From assembly GCF_024655635.1 (NCBI RefSeq), contig NZ_JANLGI010000005.1, forward strand, positions 181,392 through 245,391: a DNA stretch of 64,000 nt, written 5' to 3'. A program made the translations under genes and the position numbers. This DNA comes from Allobosea sp. 47.2.35 (GTDB lineage: Bacteria; Pseudomonadota; Alphaproteobacteria; Rhizobiales; Beijerinckiaceae). Shown in pieces: positions 16,661 through 25,413 of this stretch (positions are counted from its first letter, which is position 1; each line of letters starts with the position of its first letter). The notes beneath the pieces were generated by a model that saw only the letters and a program-made list of their open reading frames with translations, ran no database searches and had not been told where the DNA came from.

Positions 16661-16957
16661 TTACGGAGGGCCGCGATCGCCGTTCGAAGGGCCCGGGCTG
16701 CACCGGCCCTTGCTGCAGACGATGGTGATGATCTTGTGGGAGGTACCCAGGCAATTGGCGCGATAGGCGACAAGATCGCCTTGCTGCAGCACCGTCTCGA
16801 TCCGGGGCGCGGCGCAACCGCTGTCGAGCAGGGCCTTCTGCAGGTCGGCATCGGAAGCCAGAGCGGCCGGGCTTGCCACGACGGCTCCGACGAGGATCGC
16901 CGCATCGAGATCAAAGCGGGTGCGCCGAGGCCACCCGCCTTTCTTGGATATCGTCAC
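16661..16957 (-). CDS. Small secreted cysteine-containing protein of unknown function
   Basis: The 98-residue product has a basic N-terminus, a hydrophobic core (AAILVGAVVASPAALAS) that looks like a signal peptide, and three cysteines after it (GCAAPRIE, RANCLG, VCSKGRC). Its start overlaps the CusF-like gene by 4 bases, supporting co-translation in the copper operon. I do not recognise a family; the cysteines could bind copper or form disulfides. Confidence 0.6.
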   Translation of the reverse strand: MTISKKGGWPRRTRFDLDAAILVGAVVASPAALASDADLQKALLDSGCAAPRIETVLQQGDLVAYRANCLGTSHKIITIVCSKGRCSPGPSNGDRGPP

Positions 16958-17232
16958 TTCGCCTTCTGGAGCTTGATCACAGTGATCTGGCCATTGACGC
17001 GGTCGGCGTCGAACTTGACCTTGGTTCCGGCCTTCAGCCCCTTCAGCATCTCAGGCTCGCCGGCTTTGAACACCATGGTCATGGCGTCCATGTCGAGATT
17101 CTTGATCGGGCCGTGGTTGATCGTGAGCTTGCCCTGGGCCTCATCGACCTTGGTGACGGTGCCGCTGACCGACTGCGCGGCGGCCGGCAGCGCGGCGATC
17201 AGGAAGGCAAGGGTGGCAGCGGTCTTCAGCAT
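16954..17232 (-). CDS. CusF-like periplasmic copper-binding protein
   Basis: The 92-residue protein has a signal peptide (to AAAQS) and a small beta-barrel with the segment HGPIKNLDMDAMTMVF, which lines up with the E. coli CusF metal site (His, Trp, two Met). The two methionines and the histidine are kept, while the tryptophan position reads Met. It likely sequesters Cu(I) in the periplasm. It lies between the cupredoxin gene and a small cysteine protein. Confidence 0.88.
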   Translation of the reverse strand: MLKTAATLAFLIAALPAAAQSVSGTVTKVDEAQGKLTINHGPIKNLDMDAMTMVFKAGEPEMLKGLKAGTKVKFDADRVNGQITVIKLQKAK

Positions 17233-17257
17233 GGCAGGCTCCTTTCGCTGAATTCGT

Positions 17258-17740
17258 TCACTTGACGATGATCTTGCCGGTCATGCCGGCCTCGCGGTGG
17301 CCGGGGATGAGGCAGGAGAAATCGAACTCCCCTGCCTTGGTGAAGGCCCAGACGATCTCGCCGGTCTTCTTCGGCGCAAGCCGCCTGGCATTCGGATCGT
17401 CATGCTCCATGTCGGGGTTCTTCTGCATCTCGACGGCGTGCTTGAGGTTCTCCTCCAGCGTCGCCAGCACCAGCTCATGGTCGAGCTCGCCATTGTTGCG
17501 CAGCTGGAAGCGGATCTGCTCGCCGCGGCGGATCTCCAGCCGGTCCGGGATGAAGGCCATCTTGCCGTCGCGCTCGCTCATCACGACCTGGATGATGCGG
17601 GCCGGTTTCTTCGGATCGCCCGCCTTGCCATAGGCAGTCTCCCCGCCATGGCCATGGCCGGCACCGCCGGGGCCTGCGAGTGCCGCACCCGCTGAAAGAA
17701 GGACCGCGATTGCGGCAAGCTTGAAGGCTGCTGTGCTCAT
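17258..17740 (-). CDS. Periplasmic cupredoxin-domain protein
   Basis: The 160-residue protein has a signal peptide, a His/Gly stretch (GGAGHGHGG) and a plastocyanin-like fold. Type 1 copper ligands are visible: the histidine in ELDHELVL and the C-terminal CLIPGHREAGM with the CxxxxHxxxxM spacing. The ATG at 17740 follows a GGAGAGG Shine-Dalgarno sequence. It probably carries copper or electrons for the multicopper oxidase encoded immediately upstream, 28 bases away. Confidence 0.9.
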   Translation of the reverse strand: MSTAAFKLAAIAVLLSAGAALAGPGGAGHGHGGETAYGKAGDPKKPARIIQVVMSERDGKMAFIPDRLEIRRGEQIRFQLRNNGELDHELVLATLEENLKHAVEMQKNPDMEHDDPNARRLAPKKTGEIVWAFTKAGEFDFSCLIPGHREAGMTGKIIVK

Positions 17741-17768
17741 CTGCCTCTCCTGATCGTGGGCATGCATG

Positions 17769-19205
17769 TCAGTGGTTGGAATGCGGGCTCTTGGCGGCGG
17801 GACGTGGCTTGCCGTCCGGCCCGAGGCTCGGCTTGCGCGGGTCCCTGGCGCGCCATTCGGCCGCCTTCACGCCGCCCTCAGGCGATGCCGCGCGCGGCGC
17901 CTCGCCGAGCTTCGTACCCTTGAGCTCGTAGGCGACGGTTCCCTCGGGATGCTTGAACCAGCCGGGGTCCTTGTAGTCGTTCTTCGCCAGCCCCTCGCGG
18001 ACCTTCACCACCGAGAACATGCCGCCCATCTCGACCGGGCCGAACTGGGCATGACCGCTCATCATCGGCAGGGTGTTCTCGGGCAGGGGCATCTCCATCG
18101 AGCCCATCTCGCCCATGCCGTTCGAGCCCATCGGCATGTAGCCCGGCGCGATCTTCGCGATACGCTTCGCCAGGTCCTTCTTGTTCACACCGATATAGTT
18201 CTTCACCGAATGCCCCATGGCATTCATCGTGTGATGCGACTTGTGGCAGTGGATCGCCCAGTCGCCGGGCTCGTCGGCGACGAAATCGAAGGCACGCATC
18301 TGACCGACGGCGACGTCGATCGAGACCTCGTCCCAGGTCGCAGCCGGGTCGACCCAGCCGCCATCGGTGCACGAGACCTTGAACTCGTAGCCATGCATAT
18401 GGATCGGGTGGTTGGTCATGGTCAGGTTGCCGAAGCGGATGCGGACCTTGTCGTTCTTGCCGACGACGAAGGGGTCGAGCCCCGGGAACACGCGGCTGTT
18501 CCAGCACCACATGTTGAACTCGGTCATCTCGGCGACGCGCGGCACATAGGAGCCGGGCTCGATGTCGAAGGCGTTGAGCAGGAAGACGAAATCGCGATCG
18601 ACGCGGCGGAAGGCCGGGTCTTTGGGATGGACGACGAAGAAGCCCATCATGCCCATCGCCATCTGGACCATCTCGTCCGAATGCGGGTGGTACATGAAGG
18701 TGCCGGAGCGCCGCAGCAGGAACTCGTAGACGAAGGTCTTGCCGGGCGGGATATGCGGCTGCGTCAGCCCGCCGACACCGTCCATGCCGTTGGGCAGGCG
18801 CTGGCCGTGCCAGTGCACCGCCGTGTTCTCCGGCAGCTTGTTGGTGACGTAGATGCGGACCTTGTCGCCCTCGACCGCCTCGATGGTCGGCCCCGGCGAC
18901 TGGCCGTTATAGCCCCAGAGATAGGCTTTCATGCCGGGCGCCAGCTCCCGCACCACCGGCTCGGCGACGAGATGGAACTCCTTCCAGTCGCCGTTCATCC
19001 GCCAGGGCAGCGACCAGCCGTTGAGGGTCGCGACCGGCTGGTAGTCCGGCCCGGTCGTCGGCACGAGCGGCGCCTGCGTCGTTGCCTCCGTCATGGTCGG
19101 CGCCTCCGGAACGGCGGCGAAGGCGGTGCGGCCTGAGACGGCCGCTGCCCCGGCGAGCACGAGCCCGGATGAGCCGATGAAGCCTCTGCGCGATAACATG
19201 GTCAT
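17769..19205 (-). CDS. Multicopper oxidase, CopA/CueO-like, Tat-exported
   Basis: The 478-residue protein has a twin-arginine signal (SRRGFIG) and all four copper-ligand motifs: HWHG, HPHSD, HPIHMHG and HCHKSHHTMNAMGH, the last including the type 1 Cys and Met. A methionine-rich stretch follows near residues 385-425, as in copper-oxidising members. It likely oxidises Cu(I) to less toxic Cu(II) in the periplasm. GGAAGGAG lies 8 bases before the ATG at 19205. It belongs to the operon led by the lipoprotein and the TolC-type gene. Confidence 0.93.
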   Translation of the reverse strand: MTMLSRRGFIGSSGLVLAGAAAVSGRTAFAAVPEAPTMTEATTQAPLVPTTGPDYQPVATLNGWSLPWRMNGDWKEFHLVAEPVVRELAPGMKAYLWGYNGQSPGPTIEAVEGDKVRIYVTNKLPENTAVHWHGQRLPNGMDGVGGLTQPHIPPGKTFVYEFLLRRSGTFMYHPHSDEMVQMAMGMMGFFVVHPKDPAFRRVDRDFVFLLNAFDIEPGSYVPRVAEMTEFNMWCWNSRVFPGLDPFVVGKNDKVRIRFGNLTMTNHPIHMHGYEFKVSCTDGGWVDPAATWDEVSIDVAVGQMRAFDFVADEPGDWAIHCHKSHHTMNAMGHSVKNYIGVNKKDLAKRIAKIAPGYMPMGSNGMGEMGSMEMPLPENTLPMMSGHAQFGPVEMGGMFSVVKVREGLAKNDYKDPGWFKHPEGTVAYELKGTKLGEAPRAASPEGGVKAAEWRARDPRKPSLGPDGKPRPAAKSPHSNH

Positions 19206-19226
19206 TGTTGCGCTCCTTCCGCTCGC

Positions 19227-20750
19227 TCAGTGTCCGCCACCACCGGCATCGCCGCCGCCTGCCGCGGCGACCGTGGCCGAGCCGCCTTCGCTGCCGCCGC
19301 CGATCAGCGCGTGCTTGAAATCGGTATGGGCGATCCAGAAATCGCGGCGGGCATTGATCGCGGCGACATTCGAGAGGATGCGGCTGCGGGCATCCGCGAT
19401 CAGGTCCGTCACGTCGTTGAGCATGCCGCTGTATTGCAGCAGCGACTGCTCCTGGATGATCTTGCGCAAGGGCAGGACGTTGGTCTGGTACTGGCGCGTG
19501 ATGTCGTAATTCGCGCGGTAGGCGGTATAGGCCTCGCGCGCCTCGGAGCGGATATTGACCGCCCTCTCCGCCAGCTTGTTGGCGGCCTGCATATAGCTCT
19601 GCTCGGCGAGCGCGACCTTCGACTGGCCGAAATCATAGATCGGGATGTCGATCTCGAGTTCCACCGTCCGGCTGCGGCTGGATTCGCGCTCGACATGGCC
19701 GTGGTCGTTGATGCTGCGGCTGCGGTCATAGGTGCGCCGCCCGAGCAGGTCGATATCGTCCACGAAGCGCGTCGCTTGCGTGAGCCCGAGCGACTTGGCG
19801 AGCGTGTCGAGCTCGGCCCGCGCGATCCGAAGATCGACGCGCTTGCGCAAGGCCTCGGCCTCGATCGCCTTGACCGATTGCAGGCGCGGCAAGGGCGGCA
19901 GGCTGTCGACCCTGAACTTCAGCTCGTCGCCCCAGAGGCCGAGCTGGCGAACGAGGCGCTCGCGCTCCTGGCGCTGCTGCTGGCGGGCCTGGGCGAGTTG
20001 CACGGTGAGCTCCGCCTCGAAGGCGAATTCGCGGGCCTGGTCGATCTCGTTGACGCCGCCGGATTCGCCGAGCCGCTTGAGCAGTTCGGACGCCGCGTCG
20101 GCCGAGCCCTTTGCCTCCTGGTAGAAGGCGACCTGCGCATTGGCTGCGACGGCCCGGTAGTACTGGCGGCGGGTATCGGCCGCGAGCCTGAGCACAGCCT
20201 CCGCCGTTCGCATCTGCGCGGTCTGGAAGCGGTCGCGCGCGATTTCGGCCCGCGCCGGCAGCGTCGCCAGCGCCAGCAGGCTGCCGACGATCTGACGCTC
20301 GATCTCGACCTCGAAGCGGCCTGAGAGCTTGGAGATACCCAGGCGCGGATTCGGCGGCAGGCTCGCCGCGACCATCTGCGCCTCGGCCATGCCGAGTTCG
20401 TTGAAGGCGGCCTGCAAACCGCGATTGTTGAGCAACGCGACCTGCACCGCTGAATCCGCCGTCAATGGCTTGCGCAACAGCTGGTCGACGCGCCCCTTCG
20501 CGGTGAGCGAGGCCTGATCGCCATCGATCTTGACCACGTCCTTGCCGATATCGGCATAGGTCGCGGTCTGGATCGCGCTCATGCCGCCATCGGCGGAGAA
20601 GCCCGCACAGCCGCCGAGCAGCGCAGCGGCGCCGGCCAGCAGGGCCCAGCGCAGCAGGCGCCGGGCTTTCGGAACAGGGGAGGAGGACAAGGCCAGTCCT
20701 TGAACGGTGGTGCGCACCGGCGCGGCGGCAGGATGGTTCGGCAGCGTCAT
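19227..20750 (-). CDS. TolC-family outer membrane factor, lipoprotein type
   Basis: The 507-residue protein has a long N-terminal hydrophilic leader, a membrane segment ending in the lipobox LLGGC near residue 48, and two outer-membrane-efflux-protein repeats rich in coiled-coil helix (for example the RQQQRQERERL stretch). The C-terminal tail is glycine-rich. Such proteins form the exit duct of RND or ABC efflux systems, but no inner-membrane pump or adaptor lies nearby. In this block it is probably used in copper efflux or has another periplasmic role. Confidence 0.87.
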   Translation of the reverse strand: MTLPNHPAAAPVRTTVQGLALSSSPVPKARRLLRWALLAGAAALLGGCAGFSADGGMSAIQTATYADIGKDVVKIDGDQASLTAKGRVDQLLRKPLTADSAVQVALLNNRGLQAAFNELGMAEAQMVAASLPPNPRLGISKLSGRFEVEIERQIVGSLLALATLPARAEIARDRFQTAQMRTAEAVLRLAADTRRQYYRAVAANAQVAFYQEAKGSADAASELLKRLGESGGVNEIDQAREFAFEAELTVQLAQARQQQRQERERLVRQLGLWGDELKFRVDSLPPLPRLQSVKAIEAEALRKRVDLRIARAELDTLAKSLGLTQATRFVDDIDLLGRRTYDRSRSINDHGHVERESSRSRTVELEIDIPIYDFGQSKVALAEQSYMQAANKLAERAVNIRSEAREAYTAYRANYDITRQYQTNVLPLRKIIQEQSLLQYSGMLNDVTDLIADARSRILSNVAAINARRDFWIAHTDFKHALIGGGSEGGSATVAAAGGGDAGGGGH

Positions 20751-20965
20751 GATGTCGGCCCGACCCGGCGATTGAGCTCACGCCAATCCTTGGGATCGGC
20801 CGGGCGATAGGTGGCGGCGCCCGCCGTCACGCTGCCATAGGTGATGGCGGGAACACGGGCATTGGGATCGGCCGGCCGGGCCAGATGGTCTGGAATGGCG
20901 GAGACCGTGCAAGCGCCCAGCGCCAGACCGATCGCCCCCAGGAACGGCAGCTTCACCAAGCTCAC
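20747..20965 (-). CDS. Small lipoprotein of unknown function, first gene of copper operon
   Basis: The 72-residue product has a signal peptide with the lipobox LGAC near residue 19 and a proline-rich mature part ending ELNRRVGPTS. The start is a GTG with GGGGAG nine bases upstream. It overlaps the TolC-type gene by 4 bases. No function is recognised; small lipoproteins at this place in copper operons could help the outer-membrane factor. Confidence 0.7.
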   Translation of the reverse strand: MSLVKLPFLGAIGLALGACTVSAIPDHLARPADPNARVPAITYGSVTAGAATYRPADPKDWRELNRRVGPTS

Positions 20966-21025
20966 GACTCAAGGCTCCCCTGTTGCGGTGAGGCAGGGGT
21001 AGCAACGCCGCTTCCTCGGCGTCCG

Positions 21026-21045
21026 TTACAAATTGTTTCAAACCG
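21026..21045. promoter_or_regulatory. Direct-repeat box between copper operon and its two-component genes
   Basis: TTACAAATTG and TTTCAAACCG are tandem 10-mers with 7 of 10 identical bases, the arrangement expected for an OmpR/PhoB-type regulator dimer. The box lies in the divergent gap between the lipoprotein start (20965) and the response regulator start (about 21117). It is the best candidate target of that regulator. Confidence 0.5.
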
Positions 21046-21116
21046 GGGCGGGCAACGGCGCTGCGGGCGCGCTATGGTCGGGACAGATAGGAAAGGAGAG
21101 CGTGCGCTCGAACGGC

Positions 21117-21911
21117 ATGGCGATGTCAGGAAATATGAGCAGCGAGACGGATCAGGCCCCTGTCGCGCCGATCACCGACGATCACGGCCATATCCTGGTG
21201 GTGGACGACGATCCGCAGATCAGGCTGCTCGTCGCGCGCTTCCTCCAGCGCCATGGCTATCAGGTGACTGGCGCCCCGGATGGCCGCGCCATGATGGAGA
21301 CGCTCGCGCATAGCGCCGTCGACCTGATCGTCCTCGACCTGATGCTGCCCGGACGCTCCGGCGTCGAGCTGTGCCGCGATGTGCGCGCGACCTCGCAGGT
21401 CCCGATCGTGATGCTGACTGCGCGAAACGAGGAGAGCGACCGCATCACCGGCCTCGAGGGCGGGGCGGACGACTATGTCACCAAGCCGTTCAGCCCGCGC
21501 GAATTGCTCGCCCGCATCCGCGCGGTGCTGCGCCGCGGGCGGGCGCCGCGGAACTCCGTCCTGACGCAGCCGAGCGGGATCGTGACCTTCGACGGCTGGC
21601 GCATGGACCTGCGCCGCCGCGAATTGCAATCGCCGGTGGGCACGTTGATCGACCTCTCGACTGGCGAGTTCGACCTGCTCGTCGCCTTCGTCGAGCATGC
21701 CAACCGCGTGCTGTCGCGCGAGGCGCTGATGCAATTCGCCAAGGCACGGATGAGCGACGATCCCTTCGACCGGACGATCGATGTCCAGATCAGCCGCCTG
21801 CGCCGCAAGCTCGAAGCCGATGCCGGCGGCAGCCAACTGATCAAGACCGTTCGCGGCGCAGGCTACATGTTCGCCTCCACGATCGGGCGCGAAGAGGGAC
21901 AATCCGCTTGA
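21117..21911 (+). CDS. OmpR-family response regulator
   Basis: The 264-residue protein has a receiver domain (VVDDDPQIR, phospho-acceptor Asp74 in LIVLDLMLPGRSG, the TKPFS lysine) followed by a winged-helix DNA-binding domain ending in the RRKLE and VRGAGYMF motifs. It lies divergent from the copper operon and its stop overlaps the kinase start as TTGA. A GTG at 21102, three bases after an AAGGAG sequence, is an alternative start. Copper-responsive control of the adjacent operon is likely by position. Confidence 0.92.
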   Translation: MAMSGNMSSETDQAPVAPITDDHGHILVVDDDPQIRLLVARFLQRHGYQVTGAPDGRAMMETLAHSAVDLIVLDLMLPGRSGVELCRDVRATSQVPIVMLTARNEESDRITGLEGGADDYVTKPFSPRELLARIRAVLRRGRAPRNSVLTQPSGIVTFDGWRMDLRRRELQSPVGTLIDLSTGEFDLLVAFVEHANRVLSREALMQFAKARMSDDPFDRTIDVQISRLRRKLEADAGGSQLIKTVRGAGYMFASTIGREEGQSA

Positions 21912-23326
21912 CGAGCCTGCTCCGACGCTGCTGGCCCGACACGGTGGCAAGCCGCGCGATCCTGATCCTGGTCGCGGCGCTGCTCGCCTTTCACGTGCTC
22001 GGCTACTGGGCTTTCCGTGTCAGCGTGGAGAGCTTCGCCTCGGCCGGGCGCGACGGCAGCCTGGCCGAGCGCATCGTCTCGATCAAGCGCGCCATCGCCA
22101 GCCTGCCCGATGCCGCCGAGCGCGACCGGGTCGCGCATGATCTGTCGAGCGCGAGCCTCGAAGTGCACTGGAGCAAGGTCAGCCTCGTGCTCGGCAGCGC
22201 GCCTGCGACCGAGCGGACGCGTGCCCTCGAAGCGCGGCTGAAAGAACAGGCTCCTGATCTCGCAGCCACCCCCTTCCGCATCGGGCAGGCCGATGATGGG
22301 GCGCTTCCGGCCGGCACCGCCAATGCGGACCGGCACATCATGCTGGTCTCGATCCAACTCGACGATGGCAGCTGGGTCAATTTCTCGTCCTCGGCGCTTG
22401 GCGCTGCGCAGCATCTCGACTGGAACCTGACCGCGATCATGATCTGCTTCGCCGTCGGGATCGTCGTGGTCGCGTTGCTGCTGCTGCGCTGGGCGACCCG
22501 GCCGCTGCGCGATCTCGCGCTGGCCGCCGAGCGCTTCAGCCTGGATCAGGTGCCGCAGCCCCTGCCGGAAGACGGCCCGGCCGAGGTGCGCCGCGCGGCG
22601 CGGGCCTTCAACACCATGCGCGAGCGCATCCAGCGCCTCGTCAGCGAGCGGATGCAGGCGATGGCGGCCGTGTCGCACGACCTGCGTACGCCGATCACCC
22701 GGCTCCGCTTGCGCTCCGAATTGCTCGACGACGATGCGACGCGGCGCCTGATCGATGCCGATCTCGGCGAGATGGAGGAGATGATCGACTCGACGCTGGA
22801 ATATCTGCGCGGCGGGGCCTCCAGCGAGGCGGCCAGGCCGGCCGATCTCGCCTCCATCATCGAGACGATCGTCGACGAGCATCTCGACCAAGGCCATCGG
22901 GTCAGCCTGTCGGGTCTCAATACGGCTCCGATCCTTGGGCAGGTACTGCCGTTAAAGCGGGCCTTTTCCAATCTCATCGGCAACGCGCTCAAATACGGCG
23001 GCACGGCCAGCGTCGGTATCACTGAAGCTGGCGGCCGCTTCGTTGTCACGGTCGAGGATGAGGGACCGGGCATCCCCCCAGCCGACATGGAGCGGGCCTT
23101 CCTGCCGTTCGTGCGGCTGGAGGAATCGCGCGGCCGCGAGACCGGCGGCTCAGGCCTCGGCCTGACGATCGCGCAGGCCGTCGCCCGCTCGCATGAAGGC
23201 GCAATCGCGCTGGAAAACCGCGCCTCTGGCGGCCTGTGCGTCACCGTTTCCGTGCCGCGGCTAGACCGCCCTGCGGAGAGCCATGCCATCCGCGCCGAGC
23301 CGCTGACCCGTGGCGGGAACGCCTAA
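21908..23326 (+). CDS. Sensor histidine kinase
   Basis: The 472-residue inner-membrane kinase has two membrane spans enclosing a periplasmic sensor region of about 150 residues, a HAMP-like linker (RWATRPLRDLA), the H-box AAVSHDLRTPITRL with phospho-acceptor His257, and an ATPase domain with NLIGNALKYG, DEGPGIP and GGSGLGL. A TTG start overlaps the regulator stop by 4 bases. It pairs with the regulator just upstream, probably sensing periplasmic copper or envelope stress. Confidence 0.92.
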   Translation: MTSLLRRCWPDTVASRAILILVAALLAFHVLGYWAFRVSVESFASAGRDGSLAERIVSIKRAIASLPDAAERDRVAHDLSSASLEVHWSKVSLVLGSAPATERTRALEARLKEQAPDLAATPFRIGQADDGALPAGTANADRHIMLVSIQLDDGSWVNFSSSALGAAQHLDWNLTAIMICFAVGIVVVALLLLRWATRPLRDLALAAERFSLDQVPQPLPEDGPAEVRRAARAFNTMRERIQRLVSERMQAMAAVSHDLRTPITRLRLRSELLDDDATRRLIDADLGEMEEMIDSTLEYLRGGASSEAARPADLASIIETIVDEHLDQGHRVSLSGLNTAPILGQVLPLKRAFSNLIGNALKYGGTASVGITEAGGRFVVTVEDEGPGIPPADMERAFLPFVRLEESRGRETGGSGLGLTIAQAVARSHEGAIALENRASGGLCVTVSVPRLDRPAESHAIRAEPLTRGGNA

Positions 23327-23348
23327 CGGGCTCCGGAAGCAGACTTCA

Positions 23349-24338
23349 TCACGCGGCGGCGACCGCGACGAAGCGATGGCGGTAATCGCCCGGTGACAAC
23401 CCGACGAGGCGGTGGAAGAGCTTGCGGAAGGCAGCGACATCCTCGTAGCCGACGGCCCAGGAGATCTGCTCGATCGGGCGCCGGGTGAACTCCAGCAGCT
23501 CCCGCGCCTTGCCGACGCGCAGGTGCTGGGCATATTCGATCGGCTTCAGCCCGGTCGCCGCCTTGAAGCGGCGCTGGAAGGTGCGCTCTTCCATGGCGAT
23601 GACCTTCGCCATGTCGCCGACGCTGATCGCCTTGGCCTCACGCGCTTGCAGCCAATGCTGCACCTTCAGGATCGCCTCGTCGCCATGGGTCAGGCGCGGG
23701 GCGAAGCGGGAATAGTGGCGCTGCTCGCGCCCGGCGGAATCGATCAGCATGAAGCTGCCGGTCTCGGCCATCACGGTCGAGCCCAGCAACCGGTCCACGA
23801 GCCGAAGGCCGAGATCGGTCCAAGCCATCAATCCGCCGGCCGTGATGATGTCGCCGTCCTCGATCACCATCTTGTCGGTGTCGAGCCGGACATCGGGAAA
23901 GCGTTCACGGAAGGCGTCCGCGAAAAGCCAGTGCGTCGTCGCCGGGCGCCCGGACAGCAGGCCCGTCGCCGCCAGCGCGAAGACCCCGCCGCAATTGGCC
24001 GCGAGCGTCGTCCCCTGGGCATGCCGGTCGAGCAGCCAGCGCGCATAGGGCGTCGCCTCCTCGATCTCCATCGGGCCGGTGAGCCGGCCGGGCACGACCA
24101 GCACGGCGGGCTCCATCGGCCGGTCGAGATCGGGATGGCTGTCGAAGACCCGGCCGAGGCGGCCATCCTCACCCGGTCGCCAATGGCTGACGCGCAGCCC
24201 CGGCCCGCCGCGCTTGGCGGAGAAATGCCCGGCGATATCGAGAAGGTCGGTCATGCCGTGAACCATGGCGGTCTGGCAGCCCGGATAGAGCACGAGCCCG
24301 ATCTCGGCCTTCGGTGGCGCTGGAATGGCTGCGACCAT
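23349..24338 (-). CDS. GlxA-type AraC-family transcriptional regulator with DJ-1/PfpI domain
   Basis: The 329-residue protein combines an N-terminal DJ-1/PfpI-like domain ([31 protein letters not shown]) with a C-terminal AraC helix-turn-helix pair ([20 protein letters not shown] and [20 protein letters not shown]). The start at 24338 follows a GGAGACGAG sequence. It is divergent from the alpha/beta hydrolase, SDR and membrane protein genes, which it probably controls. The effector is unknown. Confidence 0.9.
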   Translation of the reverse strand: MVAAIPAPPKAEIGLVLYPGCQTAMVHGMTDLLDIAGHFSAKRGGPGLRVSHWRPGEDGRLGRVFDSHPDLDRPMEPAVLVVPGRLTGPMEIEEATPYARWLLDRHAQGTTLAANCGGVFALAATGLLSGRPATTHWLFADAFRERFPDVRLDTDKMVIEDGDIITAGGLMAWTDLGLRLVDRLLGSTVMAETGSFMLIDSAGREQRHYSRFAPRLTHGDEAILKVQHWLQAREAKAISVGDMAKVIAMEERTFQRRFKAATGLKPIEYAQHLRVGKARELLEFTRRPIEQISWAVGYEDVAAFRKLFHRLVGLSPGDYRHRFVAVAAA

Positions 24339-24480
24339 GGCTCGTCTCCACGATTGTCGGTTTTGGCCCGGTGAATGTCGGTTCCGCCAATCCCGATCAT
24401 TCCTCACCCGGCGTAATCCTTCAACCACGGGGCGCGGACGTCCCGGCGAGTTTCCTCAAGGCATTGAAAGGATGACGACA

Positions 24481-25308
24481 ATGACCACGATCACCACCAG
24501 GGACGGCACCCGCATCTTCTACAAGGACTGGGGCCCGAAGGACGGGCAGCCGATCGTCTTCTCGCATGGCTGGCCGCTGACGGCGGATGCCTGGGACGCG
24601 CAGATGGTCTTCTTCGCCAATCAGGGCTTCCGCACCATCGCCCATGACCGGCGCAGCCATGGCCGTTCCAACCAGGTCTGGGCCAACAACACCATGGACC
24701 AGTATGCCGACGACCTCGCCGAGCTGATCGAGCAGCTCGACCTGAAGGACGCGATCCTGGTCGGCCATTCGACCGGCGGCGGCGAAGTCACCCGCTATAT
24801 CGGCCGCCACGGCACGGGCCGGGTCGCCAAGATCGGTCTGATCGGCGCGGTTCCGCCGCTGATGCTCAAGACCGAGGCCAATCCGGGCGGCCTGCCGCTC
24901 GACGTCTTCGACGGCATCCGCAAGGGCACCTACGACAACCGCTCGCAGTTCTTCCTCGACCTGACCATCCCGTTCTACGGCTACAACCGGCCGGGCGCCG
25001 TGATCTCGGAAGGCATCCGCCAGAGCTTCTGGCAGCAGGGCATGATGGGCGGACTCAAGGGCCAGCTCGACTCGATCCGCGCCTTCTCGGAGAGCGACTT
25101 CAACGCCGACCTGAAGCGCTTCGACAAGCCGACGCTGGTGCTGCATGGCGACGACGACCAGATCGTGCCGATCGGCGCTGCGGCGCTCTCGACGGTGAAG
25201 ATCGTCAAGCACGCCGTCCTCAAGGTCTACGAGGGCGCCGATCACGGCCTGACCCAGACCCATCAGGACCGCTTCAACGCCGACCTGCTGGCCTTCATCA
25301 AGGGCTGA
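24481..25308 (+). CDS. Alpha/beta hydrolase, non-heme chloroperoxidase-like
   Basis: The 275-residue protein has the serine-hydrolase triad: nucleophile Ser97 in GHSTGG, an aspartate in HGDDDQIVP, and a histidine in [10 protein letters not shown]. The oxyanion-hole region reads [13 protein letters not shown] and DRRSHGRS, typical of the bacterial perhydrolase/chloroperoxidase group. The ATG at 24481 lies nine bases after GAAAGG; the ATG at 24472 is less well placed. It is followed by a stem-loop and then by an SDR. Confidence 0.9.
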   Translation: MTTITTRDGTRIFYKDWGPKDGQPIVFSHGWPLTADAWDAQMVFFANQGFRTIAHDRRSHGRSNQVWANNTMDQYADDLAELIEQLDLKDAILVGHSTGGGEVTRYIGRHGTGRVAKIGLIGAVPPLMLKTEANPGGLPLDVFDGIRKGTYDNRSQFFLDLTIPFYGYNRPGAVISEGIRQSFWQQGMMGGLKGQLDSIRAFSESDFNADLKRFDKPTLVLHGDDDQIVPIGAAALSTVKIVKHAVLKVYEGADHGLTQTHQDRFNADLLAFIKG

Positions 25309-25317
25309 CCGCCCGCC

Positions 25318-25335
25318 GGCCGGACTGATCCGGCC
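25318..25335. terminator. Stem-loop after the alpha/beta hydrolase gene
   Basis: GGCCGGA-CTGA-TCCGGCC forms a 7-base-pair stem with a 4-base loop 9 bases after the stop codon. No U run follows; it may be a partial terminator before the SDR gene. Confidence 0.5.
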
Positions 25336-25413
25336 ACCTCACACTCATCGCGAACCCGACAACGGACGGCATCCATGGCGTCCGCTCGCCCCCTCACGTC
25401 CCGGAGAACCCCA

